NCBI GenBank assembly: GCA_014706295.1
Contig: JACSVZ010000002.1
Location: 53,788,432 to 53,852,431, forward strand
DNA from: Lycocorax pyrrhopterus obiensis
Lineage: Eukaryota; Chordata; Aves; Passeriformes; Paradisaeidae
Reading direction: 5' to 3'
Length of the DNA stretch: 64,000 nucleotides
Every line of letters starts with the position of its first letter. The first letter of the stretch is position 1. Under the pieces are notes generated by a model, which was not told the origin of the DNA, ran no database searches, and saw only the letters and a program-made list of their open reading frames with translations. Shown here piece by piece: positions 52,090 to 63,697 of this stretch. A program made the translations under genes and the position numbers.

Positions 52090-52190
52090 AGATCAGGGCC
52101 AAATCCTCAGCTAGTAAAACTGTCAGAGCTGCACTGAGGTAAATGGTGTTAAATCCCCACTATCAAATGGGACAGTGCATGTTACATTAT
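52090..52190. repeat. ancient amniote interspersed repeat (degraded)
   Basis: CAGGGCCAAATCCTCAGCTA, then CTGCACTGAGGTAAATGGTG, follows the old 'gggccaaattctgctctcagttacac ... tgaagtcaatgg' repeat in order. One of the clearer copies. Confidence 0.55.
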
Positions 52191-52704
52191 CAAAAAAAGA
52201 CGTTAAAGTATAAAAATGCTGATAGGAAGCTCAAGAAGAACAATTGGTTTGCAGAGCAGGAAAAGCTTTTATTTATTAAATAAGGGTCAAGCATATGGAC
52301 AGTAAACTTCCCTTTATTTGATCAATTATGTTTTAAAAATCAAATTAAAACCATTCTTAAGGATACATGAAGCAGTTAAAGCTACAAGAATGTCACTTGG
52401 TTGGGTAACAGTAAGGCTGTAAATCAGATCTCTTTGTAGGCCTAGTGAATGCAGGGCAAACAATAACTAAATAGACAACGGCAGCAGAGCTGCATCCTTT
52501 GAACTGGACACTGTAACAGATATACACTGTGTTTTGCAAAAGCAGCACAATAGCGTGCTGCAGAGAGCATACAGAAAGCTAAAATAAACAAACAAAAATT
52601 CTGGCTCTTTTTTACTTTCAGTCATAAAAAGCCACGAGGAAGTTGAGATACAAGGACATTACAAGTGCTTTCAAACAGGCCGCTCTGCTACGTGAGGTCA
52701 GCTG
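52191..52704. other. no gene seen
   Basis: AT-rich unique DNA between two old repeat fragments. No supported gene. Confidence 0.55.
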
Positions 52705-52850
52705 TACTGCTGCTATTGATTTTAGCTGAATCAGGGTTTGGCGCAATGGTTTTAATTTATTACATTACTGAAGTTGTACACTGATATAAATCCACACAGA
52801 GCAAAACTGGAATAATGCTGTAGTCAACCAGGCCTAATGAAACAATGATC
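52705..52850. repeat. ancient amniote repeat fragment
   Basis: ATTGATTTTAGCTGAATCAG, AAGTTGTACACTGATATAAA and TCCACACAGAGCAAAACTGG recall old repeats of the 'ttacactgatgtaaaactgg' type. Diverged. Confidence 0.4.
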
Positions 52851-55800
52851 CTCTAGGTCAGAAATACAGCTGTATCTCTGATGTTAGGATAAATACTCGC
52901 TCAGCTTTGAAATTAGTTAAAAAGATTCTTGCTGTGGATCACGTACAGTGATGCTAACCAGCACAACCCTCAGATCTATGTGATATGGAAAAAAAAGTCT
53001 CACAAAGAGATGCAAATCAATAATTCTAATGATCTAGCTGCCAAAAGAAATTCCATTGGCTAAGCACTTCTATAAAAATTCAGCCTGATAATATGGATGA
53101 AGCCCAACACCAAAAATATTTGCAGATTCACAAACTTCTTCTTACGGTCTGGGCCATAGCACAGCAATACTTGTGCGTATTACTGAAGAGGAGCAAAACC
53201 ACACATGTGCCATACCCAATGTCGACCAGATTATTCATATATTCTGACTGATCTGCTGCAGACACATTTAAAAAACTCATTCATGCACTTCCTTCAAGAA
53301 AGAATTATGTACACTCACAGAAATTATAAGGTATTTAAAATAAAGTCTGCTGAGTTAAGTCAGTATTAATCCTCCCCTAAGCACCCTCAAAATCAGTATC
53401 AGAGATCCCTGAGGAATGAAGTGATGGATTCATAATGGCTGATGATTTAGCTGACAAAAGAGTTTTTAGTTAGATCATATGGAAAGACACAGACAATTTT
53501 TCTGTATTATAGAGAAACATATGCTAGTTGAATACACACCAACTAACCAGGAGTCAAGACCAAGCAGAAAGAGTTGATGTACAACCACAATTTTTTTTAC
53601 TAATTCAGGCATCTTCTTGCTTCAGCATGCTCTTCATGATGCCCATATCTCATTCCTGTGGGAGTATGCTGACTCCAGCCTCAACAGTCGCTGCTGGGCT
53701 ACCTCCTCCCACAGTCACAATTGCCCAGTCTGCCGTTCCCTGGTCTGTGCTCACATCCTGGGATCATGTGAATGAGGTCACTCATGCAAGCCAGGCTCGA
53801 AATGCTCTCAAGTCAATGGCTGGCACTGTCTGCCCTGCAGCATCTGTTATGGATGAGGAGAAAAGCTGAAGCAAATGCACCACTTTGAGAATGACTGTAA
53901 TTCTCACTAACGTCTGTGGGTGACTTCAACCATGGTAAGCTACAGAAGAATGTTCTGCACCTTACTGAAGATATTCTTGTAAAAAGTAATTGTGTTGCAT
54001 TAAGGGACACTTAAACAATTCAGCCACCAAGAATTCTGTTCATTTATTTTAAAATATTTTTGTTTGATCAATCTACCTTGTGATTTATGCATCTATCAAA
54101 AGAACAGGTACTTATTGCAGAAAAGGCAGTGATTTATTTATTCCAACATCTCCCAACAACACTGTAGCCACCTTTTGCTCCTAATTGGAATGCAAATACT
54201 ATACCTGTATTGATACAGAGAATTTTGGCAAGTTGTTTCAAGACTTATTGAAGCAGCATAATACTTTACTTATATAAATTAATGACTTTCCAACTGAAAA
54301 ATGTATTTTATGAACTTTTGTTTTGCCCTGAGCTGCAAATGCAACACAGATATGGAAAACAATTCAACTTCAGAATTCCTGTGCTTTGCAAGTCACTAAA
54401 CAGATCTACACCAGCTAAAAATAAAACACATTCCTTTTCATCGCACAGAGCAAGAAAATTATCACAGAGATATATTTCTCCCCTTTAGCTTTGCGCTAAT
54501 TAAAATCCACTGTTTTATAAGGACAGAGTAAACAAAAGGCATTTGCCACAATCTTGGCATTTGAGAAAGAAAAGAATGAACAGAACCTTGTAGTGTCAGA
54601 GGGAGAAATATGATGATTTCAACAGTTTAAGAAAAACACAGTATTATAGGTATTGAAAAAAGTTAGCAAAGGGCAAGACAAGTTTTGTTATGGCCTGGGA
54701 TATATGCTTAGATAAATGACATGATAGTTCCAAAGAACACAAATGAAAAAAACCTGATTCAAGTTCATGAAATGACAGACTATGGGAAAAGCAAGAGAGA
54801 ATTTGACCTAAAAACCTATTTCTTAGAATATGATTCCTACTCTAAAATTCAAAGACAAGCCAAAACTAATAAACAATTATACAGTGTCAATGCTTATGCA
54901 TATTAAATCATGATGTGCGAGGCGAAGAATATCAGCAGTTCAAGTTACTAAGTGAACACTCAATGAGTGTATCAGTTGCTCAAAACATTAACAGGGCAAT
55001 GAGATGGGTGAGAAAGGCTGCAGCAAACTCACTCTCTTAAACACAGCGCAAAAGGCCAGTAAAGATGTGTGACTGGGTCCAACTGGGTCTTCGGAGTGCA
55101 CCCTGAACAGGACTGTTGGTAACACTGAATGTATGAATACGGGCATTGCTGCTCAGAAGGTCATAAATACATAAGTACAATAGTGTATGTACAGTTGCAT
55201 TAAAGAGAAAAGGAAAAAAAAACAATCTGTGAGGAATGACACATAGAAAACTACTCCCCAGCTTTATGGCCACAGCCACAATGCCAAGCCAGACTATCCA
55301 CCTGAGAACAGACCAAATATGTCTTAAGTCAGACAGAAACGTCACAACAGGGTTAGGCTTTCAGCCACAGACAATGGGCACGGCTGTCTCAGCTGCCAGT
55401 GTGGGGTACTTGTGGCATCCCAGCTAGAGAGCAGTGCAAAGCAAGAGGTGAAACTGGTCTCTCACTGCAGTTTGAGGGGATCATATACAATGAGGACAGT
55501 AAAGTTCAATTTAGCAGATAGGAAGGAGTTCATTCCTATTTAAGCAGAAGCATAATGCAACACTGAGTTTGCTGAAACCTAGATTTGCTACTATAAAACA
55601 GGTAATAGCAGCTCTAATAGAGACTCTGATAGGTAAGAGGGTGTGAGAAGAGCACCATGGACACATTGCATTTTCCTGCACATACTTGTTTCCCACACCT
55701 AGCTGAATCTCAAGAGGTGGTGGCAACTATCAGGAGACTAAGTTTTACTAGCAATGGAGAAAACAGCTCATCTAAGTAAGTTCCTTTCATGTCTTTACCA

Positions 55801-58800
55801 CTCAGACAGAAATGCTGAGATCTGAACCATCATTTTCATTTATTTCAAAAAGTTTTTATTTAAATTCTCTGCTGGAATGCTCTGGAATAAATTCTGTGTG
55901 GAAGTGGGAAAATGCCAGGAGGAATGGGATTACCTATTGTGATGTAGTTTTTTTTTTGGATTTTCCAGGTAAAATCTGTTCCCCTTACAAGCATCGTTTT
56001 GATGAAAATTCAGACTCAAGTGTTGCAATAAGCAACATCTGTGACAGTGAAACAGAAAAAACGTCATGTCTCAAACATTGCATTAATGACTTGAAGTTGT
56101 TGTCATCTACTTTCTGTACCCTGATCTGAGTAAAATAAGTTTAGTGATTGCAGTCCTGTTCACACAGTACAGAAATCTCCACGAAAAGCACCACTGAAAC
56201 CCTCTGGCTACACCTGGTGAAGGTCAGGTATTTAAAAACCAACAACATTATCTAAGGTCACCTCCAGATAATCCTCCTCCAAAGCAGGTTAGAGAGACAG
56301 CAAAGGGATAATGAGGGAAAATGTATGTTAAGCACAATTTTCTTTTTGAATACACATTTGAAGTTGGTTTTGCTTTCTGTTAGCCAAGGATAACAAAAGC
56401 CATAGCTATGCGATAAACATTTTTTTGAGCAAGCTGGACAGAAATGCCCTTTAAAATTAATCTAGGGGGGAATAAAAACTCTTTCACTTAGCAACAGCCA
56501 CTTAGTCCCTCGACCCTTCTGAAAGTCTATCCCTCCAAAAGAGGTGCCTCTAGTCCTGTCTGTTCCTTTTGGGCTGTCAGCTGGGAATTGTAGCTCTCAG
56601 CTAATTTCCAGTATTTGGGTACTGTTTTGTTATACAGCGGCACCAGCTATTCCCACAGGTCCTTCAAGGGGCCACATGAACTGTTAAACTTCTTCATCCC
56701 ATGCTGTCAATATAACCGTCCATATTCCCTACAATGGCAAGAAAATTACTTCTGAAAGAAGAATGCTTAAGACCCCCCCTGTATTTTAGACCGTAAGTAG
56801 AACCTTGTGTCCCAATGGGCATTCAAAGAGCTGCTGGGCATGACTTCTTATGAAATTTCAGGGCACACAGTTCCTTCAGTGATCACATCTGATACAACTT
56901 CAATTCACATCTGCAGAAGTTTAACACATCTCAGATCTTTTTGACAGCACTAGAATTTTTGCTGATGCTGAGAACATTTTGCTGCTAGTTTATATCCTTT
57001 CCTGAGGAAGCACAGAAAGGCGAGCCAAAGCTTTAACTCTTCTAAGCTATTATTTTTTATTTTTCTTTTGATATACATTTTACCCACAGGCATCTTGGTT
57101 GCTGGCTGCACTTGCAAGTTCCACAAACACTTTGGAACACTTCTCTAAGGGTGCTTCTTCTGAAATCTCTGTTTGCAGAGAGCTTGCTGAATAAAACATG
57201 ATTATCTCTAACTTCTCCTTACGGTCTTTTCTAGTAATACATACTACTCCTACCTTCTGCGGGCTATGAGGGTATGTGGGGTACTACCCACAGCACCGCA
57301 GCACATGTTGTGTAGTCCAGTTCTTGAGAGAGGAGGGCTGTCTCTGTGACATTCTTCTGTGCTATTATACCACATCTAAAGCTCAAAGTGCTGACATGAA
57401 CTTCATGAAAACAAAAGAGAGACTCACAGGTTGGTAAAAGCAAAAACAAATCTGAGGAGCCTATTCCCATACCCTAGGGTGTATCTGTGCTCACAAGAAA
57501 ATTTCTTGCTTCTGCTCCTGTCTTTTGTGAAGAGGGACAGAACAAGAGACTAGTTGCTATGATCTGCAACTGAAATACAGAAATGCTCTACAGGGCAAAG
57601 GAGTGGTAGGATAAGCGCTACAACAGACAAGCAGGCTCAGTCAGCACATTGTTGCAGGCAGATGACGTGCCAGCAGAAGAGAACAGCAGTCCCAAGACAA
57701 TTGTGGCTGGCCCACAACCTCAGTCTATGTCAACTCTGTGGCCTGTAAGCCAAAGGTTTGCTTTTTTCCCCACTCCCTTGCATACCACATGGCATCTCCA
57801 GCCTTACACAATTACTGACTTCTCCCTGGATCTTTGGGTGAGAGAAATGAAGTTGAGGGCAGACTACAGATAGCAGCACACAGTGTGTTAAACATTCAGT
57901 CTGAGAGCTTCTCTGACTCTGAAGAATGCTTCTGCCTCATTCAAACCAGCTTCCTTGAACCTCTTGCACACGTGACAGCAATCTGTGTCCAAGAACAGAG
58001 CAATTCCCTTTTCTGGCAATCCAGGTACTTTTTCACAGTTATGTAGAAGTTGTTCCTCTTTACTCATGTTCTCAGTCTTTCCTTGTCCCTGTGTCAAATG
58101 ACTGTGGTTGTTCATGCAGTTCCTATTTTACTGGAATTCATCCCTTACAAGAGGCTGAAAAATTCCTTGTGGAACAGTTTGAAGGGAGAAAAAACATCTC
58201 CATTGGATTAAAGCTCATTGAATGTAGCAGAAGTTATTTAAATGAATGAAAATGATACTTAAACCCAGACTATTCTGCAAGATAATTATTTTCACTGTAA
58301 GATCATTAATTTAGCTACTGTGCTGTTGTATGTTATGTGTCCTCTAATGATGGTCATGGTATCCAAACAGTGAGATACACACAATCAATTATAAAGCTGC
58401 TCTTGAACAATCTTCCATATATACCAATATGGAACCTGCATTAAATTCCTCAGATTAATTGATCTGGGGCCTCTCTGCAGCAACACAGACTGTTAGAATC
58501 AGGTGTTTGGAAGAGATGATAGTTTGAAATGATTCTTCCTTCACAGAGACAAAACAAGAACTAAGAGGCAAACCTGTTCTAATGCCTATCTCCAAAGACC
58601 GTCAGAGAAGCCGTTGATGGAAAAGATGCCAGATAATCCAATATTTCTCCTGGACACTAAATAACATCGCTAAAAAGGGGAAGAATTTTAGTGGGTTGGG
58701 AAGTGGGGAGGGAGAGAGTCTGGGAAACTTGACCAGGCCAAGTTTTGAGTGCTCAGCAACATCCTACAGGCAGTACAAGATTCTACCTACATACACCAAG

Positions 58801-58835
58801 GCGTAGGATAAAGGTAGCTTCCCTTCCCCTTTCCC
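52851..58835. other. no gene seen; about 6 kb, one exon-like segment at 53608-53934
   Basis: No supported gene. A GC-richer segment at 53608-53934 is bounded by acceptor-like TTTACTAATTCAG and donor-like CATG|GTAAGC and is open for its first 87 codons, with no recognised domain. A shorter open stretch at about 57658-57747 also ends in GTAAGC. Neither is linked to a known gene. The remainder is AT-rich. Confidence 0.5.
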
Positions 58836-59070
58836 CTTCCCCGCCTTCCCGGGATGTTGCCCCCGCACGGCCGGCGCGCACCAGGAGAGGGCGCTCGGAC
58901 ACCAACCAAACGCGGGAGTTGCTCTAATGAGTGCTCCCGGCTAATTAGCGGTGCGGTGCCGGCTCCCGTTCCGCGGGATTAGCTCGCTCGCACGCACAGC
59001 CGGCCGCAGGCAGGGCCGCAGTGGCCAGGGCGCGGGTCACAGGCGTGCTGGACTGCAGCGACTGCAGTCC
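58836..59070. promoter_or_regulatory. small CpG island, candidate promoter
   Basis: Bases 58861-59040 hold about 24 CpGs by my count and are roughly 70 percent G+C, against a background almost free of CpG. A pyrimidine run CCCTTCCCCTTTCC just upstream is a possible Sp1/MAZ-type site, and CTAATTAGCGG (58941) contains a homeodomain core TAATTA. In vertebrates such islands usually mark transcription starts, or enhancers of developmental genes. Neither strand shows a convincing coding first exon, so direction is undecided. It could also be an orphan island or the promoter of a long non-coding RNA. Confidence 0.7.
58881..58894 (+). promoter_or_regulatory. CTCF-like site
   Basis: CCAGGAGAGGGCGC agrees at 12 of 14 places with the CTCF core CCAGCAGGGGGCGC as I remember it. 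It sits inside the CpG island. Binding is not shown. Confidence 0.35.
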
Positions 59071-59071
59071 A
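59049..59071. repeat. perfect 10-bp inverted repeat, 3-base loop
   Basis: TGGACTGCAG (59049-59058) and CTGCAGTCCA (59062-59071) are exact reverse complements around CGA. It lies at the downstream edge of the CpG island and could form a hairpin in a transcript or bind a dimeric factor. Confidence 0.9.
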
Positions 59072-59699
59072 TCTGCAGAAGCTTCTCTTTTTGCTTTCCT
59101 TTTTCACTACGCCCGCCAAATTGTTCCCCGAGGCAGGGGAGCAGTGAGGCTATTCCTTACTCTGTGATATTCCTAGGGACTGTGAGATCCCTCATGGAAT
59201 CCACTGCCGCTCCTTTCCCAGAGTGCAGTAGCTACACGGACGGACAAACTGCGAAGCCAGAGCTGCTCCTGCAAGCGTAACAGCATGCTGCCTTCTGTCC
59301 TCTTGCTACCCTCTCACATCCCACCTATTCATTAGGCCTGGCATGTATCCTAAACGGTGATGAGGCAGCCATGGGGCTTCTGGAGTGCAGAACCCACATC
59401 CCACCTACCTGTCGTGTCAAGCTTTGGCCCCCCATGATGCTCAGGATGCCAGAACCATCCCTCTAACGCCCGCATCAGGAACTAATGTGCAGAAGACCCA
59501 GCCCCACGAGGTCCTTCTGCCCCCTCCCCCTACCCCATAATCTGATCCATGAGGTCTCACACACCAGACAGAAATGGTGACATCCTTTGCCCCCCCGGTC
59601 TAACCCTGCAGCCAGGTATAACTCCAAAGCTGCCCTTGCTTTCCACAGGAAGCTGGGCGGTGACCTCCAAAGATCCCTCCCAAATCAAATCATTTTGTG
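59072..59699. other. no gene seen downstream of the CpG island
   Basis: Moderately GC-rich DNA that falls back to background composition. ORFs of 76 and 109 codons extend through parts of it without recognisable domains. Confidence 0.55.
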
Positions 59700-59830
59700 A
59701 TTGTCAGTGCTGGATAAGCACAGATAAATTATCCTTATTCCCATTTGATGCTGCAGAAGCAAAATGTAGAGATGGGTAAGTAAATTTTGACCTGATCATA
59801 CAAGGACTAGGAAAGCTTCAGCCACAGCAG
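59700..59830 (-). repeat. MIR SINE (antisense)
   Basis: TTATCCTTATTCCCATTTGA, TGCAGAAGCAAAATG and AGATGGGTAAGTAAATTTTG match in order the antisense MIR core ('attatccccattttacagatgaggaaactgag...gaggttaagtaacttgc'). The excellent splice-donor look of GGGTAAGTAAA here is a normal feature of antisense MIR. Confidence 0.65.
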
Positions 59831-60449
59831 ACCCTGTAAGACGATTGCCTCAGCACATCACTGCCTTCCTCTCTACACTGCCCTGTTCACATTTCTTTCA
59901 CAAACTCTATAAACAGTGTGTGGCATGGGTTACATTAGATTGCATATGGGTTACACTCCTGGAATCACTGTGCATATGAACATCAACTTAATTGATGGTG
60001 GATATCCATCCTGTAGGAAGATAGGACATTCACTGATGGGCCAACTAGAAAAATGTCTGATTTGTAATCATCAAGAAGATTCTTTTAATGCTAGCAGACA
60101 AAGGATTGTCACATTTTGTTGTTACAGCTGCTCACTAGTGAGTCTGCTGGCTCACTCACTCTTTCACATTCCACCACCACAAAGGCAGAACTGGTTTAAT
60201 TGAAGTCCCTGAGTCTTAATCAGTTCGCTTTTATTGCAGCCTGGTAAGAGAACTTGCCCATAGCTATCAATTTGATTTGATTATATAAGTGTACATTTTA
60301 AAAAGTTCTCCATGCTCAGACTTATTTTTAAGTTATTGTGACTATTTTGAGGGGCCAAATTTAACTAAAAAATGGGTTAGCATATGATAAAGAAGGTTGG
60401 TTTTACTTTGTTCCAGCAATTGCTCTGATAATATGGTGAGAAGATAGGC
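59831..60449. other. no gene seen
   Basis: Unique DNA between two MIR copies. No supported gene. Confidence 0.55.
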
Positions 60450-60650
60450 TTGACCTAGTGGATGCTGCTGTGAACTTGCACTTGGACTTCCCAGGAGTCC
60501 CTGGATAGGCTGTGTGCCACACTTTGGTTTTCCATCTGTAAAATGCAGCTTACAGTTCCCTGCCTGGCAGGGGCAGTGGGACTAAAACCCTGCTAGGATT
60601 GTAAGATGAGCAAAGACTACATCAGTGAAGGCCATATAGGTGCCAAGAAC
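60450..60650 (+). repeat. MIR SINE (sense)
   Basis: ACCTAGTGGATGCTGCTGTG, ACTTTGGTTTTCCATCTGTA (with AAATGCAG after it) and CCTGCTAGGATTGTAAGATG follow the MIR consensus ('ctcagtttccccatctgtaaaatggg ... gttgtgaggattaaatgag'). A clear, moderately diverged copy. Confidence 0.8.
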
Positions 60651-62564
60651 AGATATCTATCTACATATTCAGACAGCTACAGACTTATTGTGACTCAATC
60701 AAGTTCAAACATTTTAAGATAAAAGCTGCTATTTCAAGCTTCTTAGTCTCAAGGAAATCCATAATAAAAACAAACCATCAGCACAGAAATAATTTGGATT
60801 ATTCACACTCAGAAGAAGTGAGAGAAATCATTTGTCAAGGTCACTTTTGAGACTTTGACAGACTGAGGAGAAAACAAAAAAAATCAAGCGTATGAAATCC
60901 ATGACAGAAAAAAAGACATCAGATTAAAACTTATTAACATTAACTTATTACCATTACTTATTCAAATGCAGAGGTAAATCCAGTGGTTTATCTCCAGCTG
61001 AATACTCCTGCAGGCAGAAACACTGATGAGTTTGTACATAACAGGCCAAATTTATCTTTTCTAAAATGCCTTAAGAAACAGATCTGGGGTGTATATTTGG
61101 TCCAGAACATTTACTCTTTGGGTAGAAATCAGTTAATAAGCACTGCAGCCCCTCATTTGCCATAAACTGCTGGAGTGTCAGGAGACAACTGTCTCTTGAT
61201 TTACCCTCTCCTTCTCAGTTCTCAGATCCTGGTCTAGTACAAGCTGATAAATTACAAGATTGGCTAACTTTTAACCCCTGGCTAGAGATTTTCCTCCCAA
61301 GTGTTGGCCCACAGGAAATTCTTGTTTTAAAATATGCTGAAGTGACACTAGCAGAGCCTTTCAATCATAAGGAAATTTTGATCCAGCAGAAGTGCAAGAC
61401 TGGTCCTACTGCCAACTCACTCTCTTGTGTCAGAGCTTTAGAAATGCAGTTGCTTGTACAGACACCAATAAGCACTACCACTCATCCACAGCCTCTTACA
61501 ACAAGGATGGGCCTGAACTACAAGATTCTGGTCTGAATCCAAAGTCTACCCCATGTCTCCCTAATTCTGGATTTAGAGTTTTGTTCAGCCACAGTTCTAA
61601 TACAAAGAGTCACAGACACAGTCACAGAAACATAGAGATATGCACTTCCCTGAGTGGGAACTTTCAAACATATGTGGGCTTAATTGGATCCTTATCCCCC
61701 ATAACTAATGACTGAAGGAGCATGAAACTCAGTGTTGCACTCTGCGTAAATTGAGCTCTTCAGTACTGCCTCAGCCTTGCTAACTAGGGTATATTTTGTG
61801 TGTGTGCCTGTCTGATGTGAGCAAGCTGTACACTCAGTGGATTACCGAGGCAATTCTGCGTGAGCTACTTGCTGCAGAGAAGATCTGGGACCTTTCCTGT
61901 AGCAGATTTCCTGTTCTCCCACTTCTGCACTTCACTGAACCCCTTTGGTCCGGGGCTTCCCCCTACCAGGCTGCTTCATTCCTCTGCGTCAGGGTGCATG
62001 TGTGTGTTACGTAAAGCGTGTGGGTACCTTAGTGTGGAGTCTTTACGCAGCAGCAAAAGTGTCATATGTCTGTTTTGCAAGATATGGAGTGTTTCACATG
62101 CAAGTTATTAGCAAGATACAGATACAGATAAAGACATAGATAAGCATCTGTATAGTTCTGGAAAATGTTGACACCTTCCTACGCAGGGGGTAATGCCTTT
62201 TAAATCTACTAATACCAGAGAAGAGGCAAGACATTGTTCTTAGATGGTGTTTGAGGGATGAAAACAGTTGGTGAGTGCTTGGTTTGGTAGCTGCAGCAAA
62301 GCACTGCTATTCAACTCAAAATGAATAAAATATATTTGTGAAAACCTTCTAAGCAAGTATGACAAAATAATTTCTCATGGTATTAATTTTTAACCTTGTA
62401 TCTCACTCTTCATTTCTGCATTTGATTTCAAGTAACATATTTTTCCTTCTTTCTTTCGAAGGAAATGGAGATTAAAGAGCATTGTAAATCCAGAGAATCT
62501 CTGTTACAGAGATTGCCAGTTACCTTTTGCTGCTGCTACCCTTTAACTGTAATAAAAATGTGAG
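60651..62564. other. no gene seen
   Basis: AT-rich unique DNA. A short GATACA run lies at about 62115-62130. No supported gene. Confidence 0.6.
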
Positions 62565-62720
62565 AACACAGAACTGGAAAGGACCATCTGGAACCATCTG
62601 TGAACTGTTCCTCGCACTGTAGGCTACTATGAATTAGATGTTTAATTACAAACAGTGCATAGAACATCTACTCCACATGCCACAGGCCATGAAACAGTTC
62701 CTATGTAACACAATTAAGAA
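62565..62720 (-). mobile_element. old CR1-like 3' end fragment
   Basis: GAACACAGAACTGGAAAGGA then CCATCTGGAACCATCTGTGA resembles the antisense CR1/L3-type 3' end ('catagaactggaagggacc...catctagtcc'). Only the first 60 or so bases are persuasive; the rest is guessed. Confidence 0.4.
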
Positions 62721-63569
62721 AGATGATGAATAATAATGAGCATCCAGAACTATAATGTGCCATAGAAAGAATACAGCATCAAGCATCATCAGCATTTAAC
62801 TCCTGGGAGATATCATTTTAGGGTAAAACGATTTTGAGAAATAAAGCATGAATTTTGCTGTAAGAAGGGAAACCCAAAACATCCCAGCATCCACTACACT
62901 GACCCAGAGGGCTTTTTTTCTTTACTTCAAAACTCTGGAATCCACTGCACTTTATGATGCTGTATCCCCTATTGCAGTCACCCCAAGTCATCCATTTAGC
63001 TTGGAGTCTGTGAATCAGATTCACCTCCCACTCACTTACAGGAGAGGAGTTTGTGATGGAAGCATGTGTTATTGCATGTAATTCATCTCCTTTTCATTTC
63101 CCCCATCATTAGTACTACAGTCACTGTATTTTAGCCATCAGGAGTGTCTGTAAAAGCTAGAGAAGCCCATGCAGCAGAAGTGCAACTCACTGGACCTGCA
63201 CCTGTACTACAAAGATCTAAGGGTGTTGTTGGAGTGCACTGAACTGCTGCCAGTGGCATTGTAAGGGAAATAGAAGAAGTATTTGCGGTTGTCTTAAGGT
63301 ATAGCTTAAAAAGACAGTGCATCAGAAATGCTGCTGTTTTGTGGGCTGGGCTGAAAAAAGGCCTTTCTTCACATTCATTCCCAGTAAAGTCTTCCTCAGA
63401 GAGTGTGATTTTTTAATCTAAAAAGAAAAAGTAATGGCTAATGGATTCTTTAGCTGGATGGCTTTCAGGTTTGGGAGGGTATATTCTAGGGTTAAGGCCA
63501 GACTGAATCCCAGCAGCTTCAGTTTGCCACAATCATAAAACAGAGCTTAAAATGACTGACAAGAAATTG
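62721..63569. other. no gene seen
   Basis: AT-rich unique DNA, no supported gene. Confidence 0.6.
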
Positions 63570-63697
63570 AAAAAAAAAAGAAAAAACAAAAAAGAAAAAA
63601 GAACAAAGAAAAAAGAAAAAAGAAAAAAGAAAAAGAAAGAAAAAAGAAAAAAGACATAAGAAAAAAGAAAAAAAAGAAAAAAGAAAAAAGAAAAAAA
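63570..63697 (+). repeat. A-rich array, mainly GAAAAAA heptamers
   Basis: About 128 bases of A runs separated by single G, with occasional C, period mostly seven. The 75-codon minus ORF rich in Phe, Ser and Leu is its translation and not a gene. It may have grown from a poly(A) tail. Confidence 0.92.
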
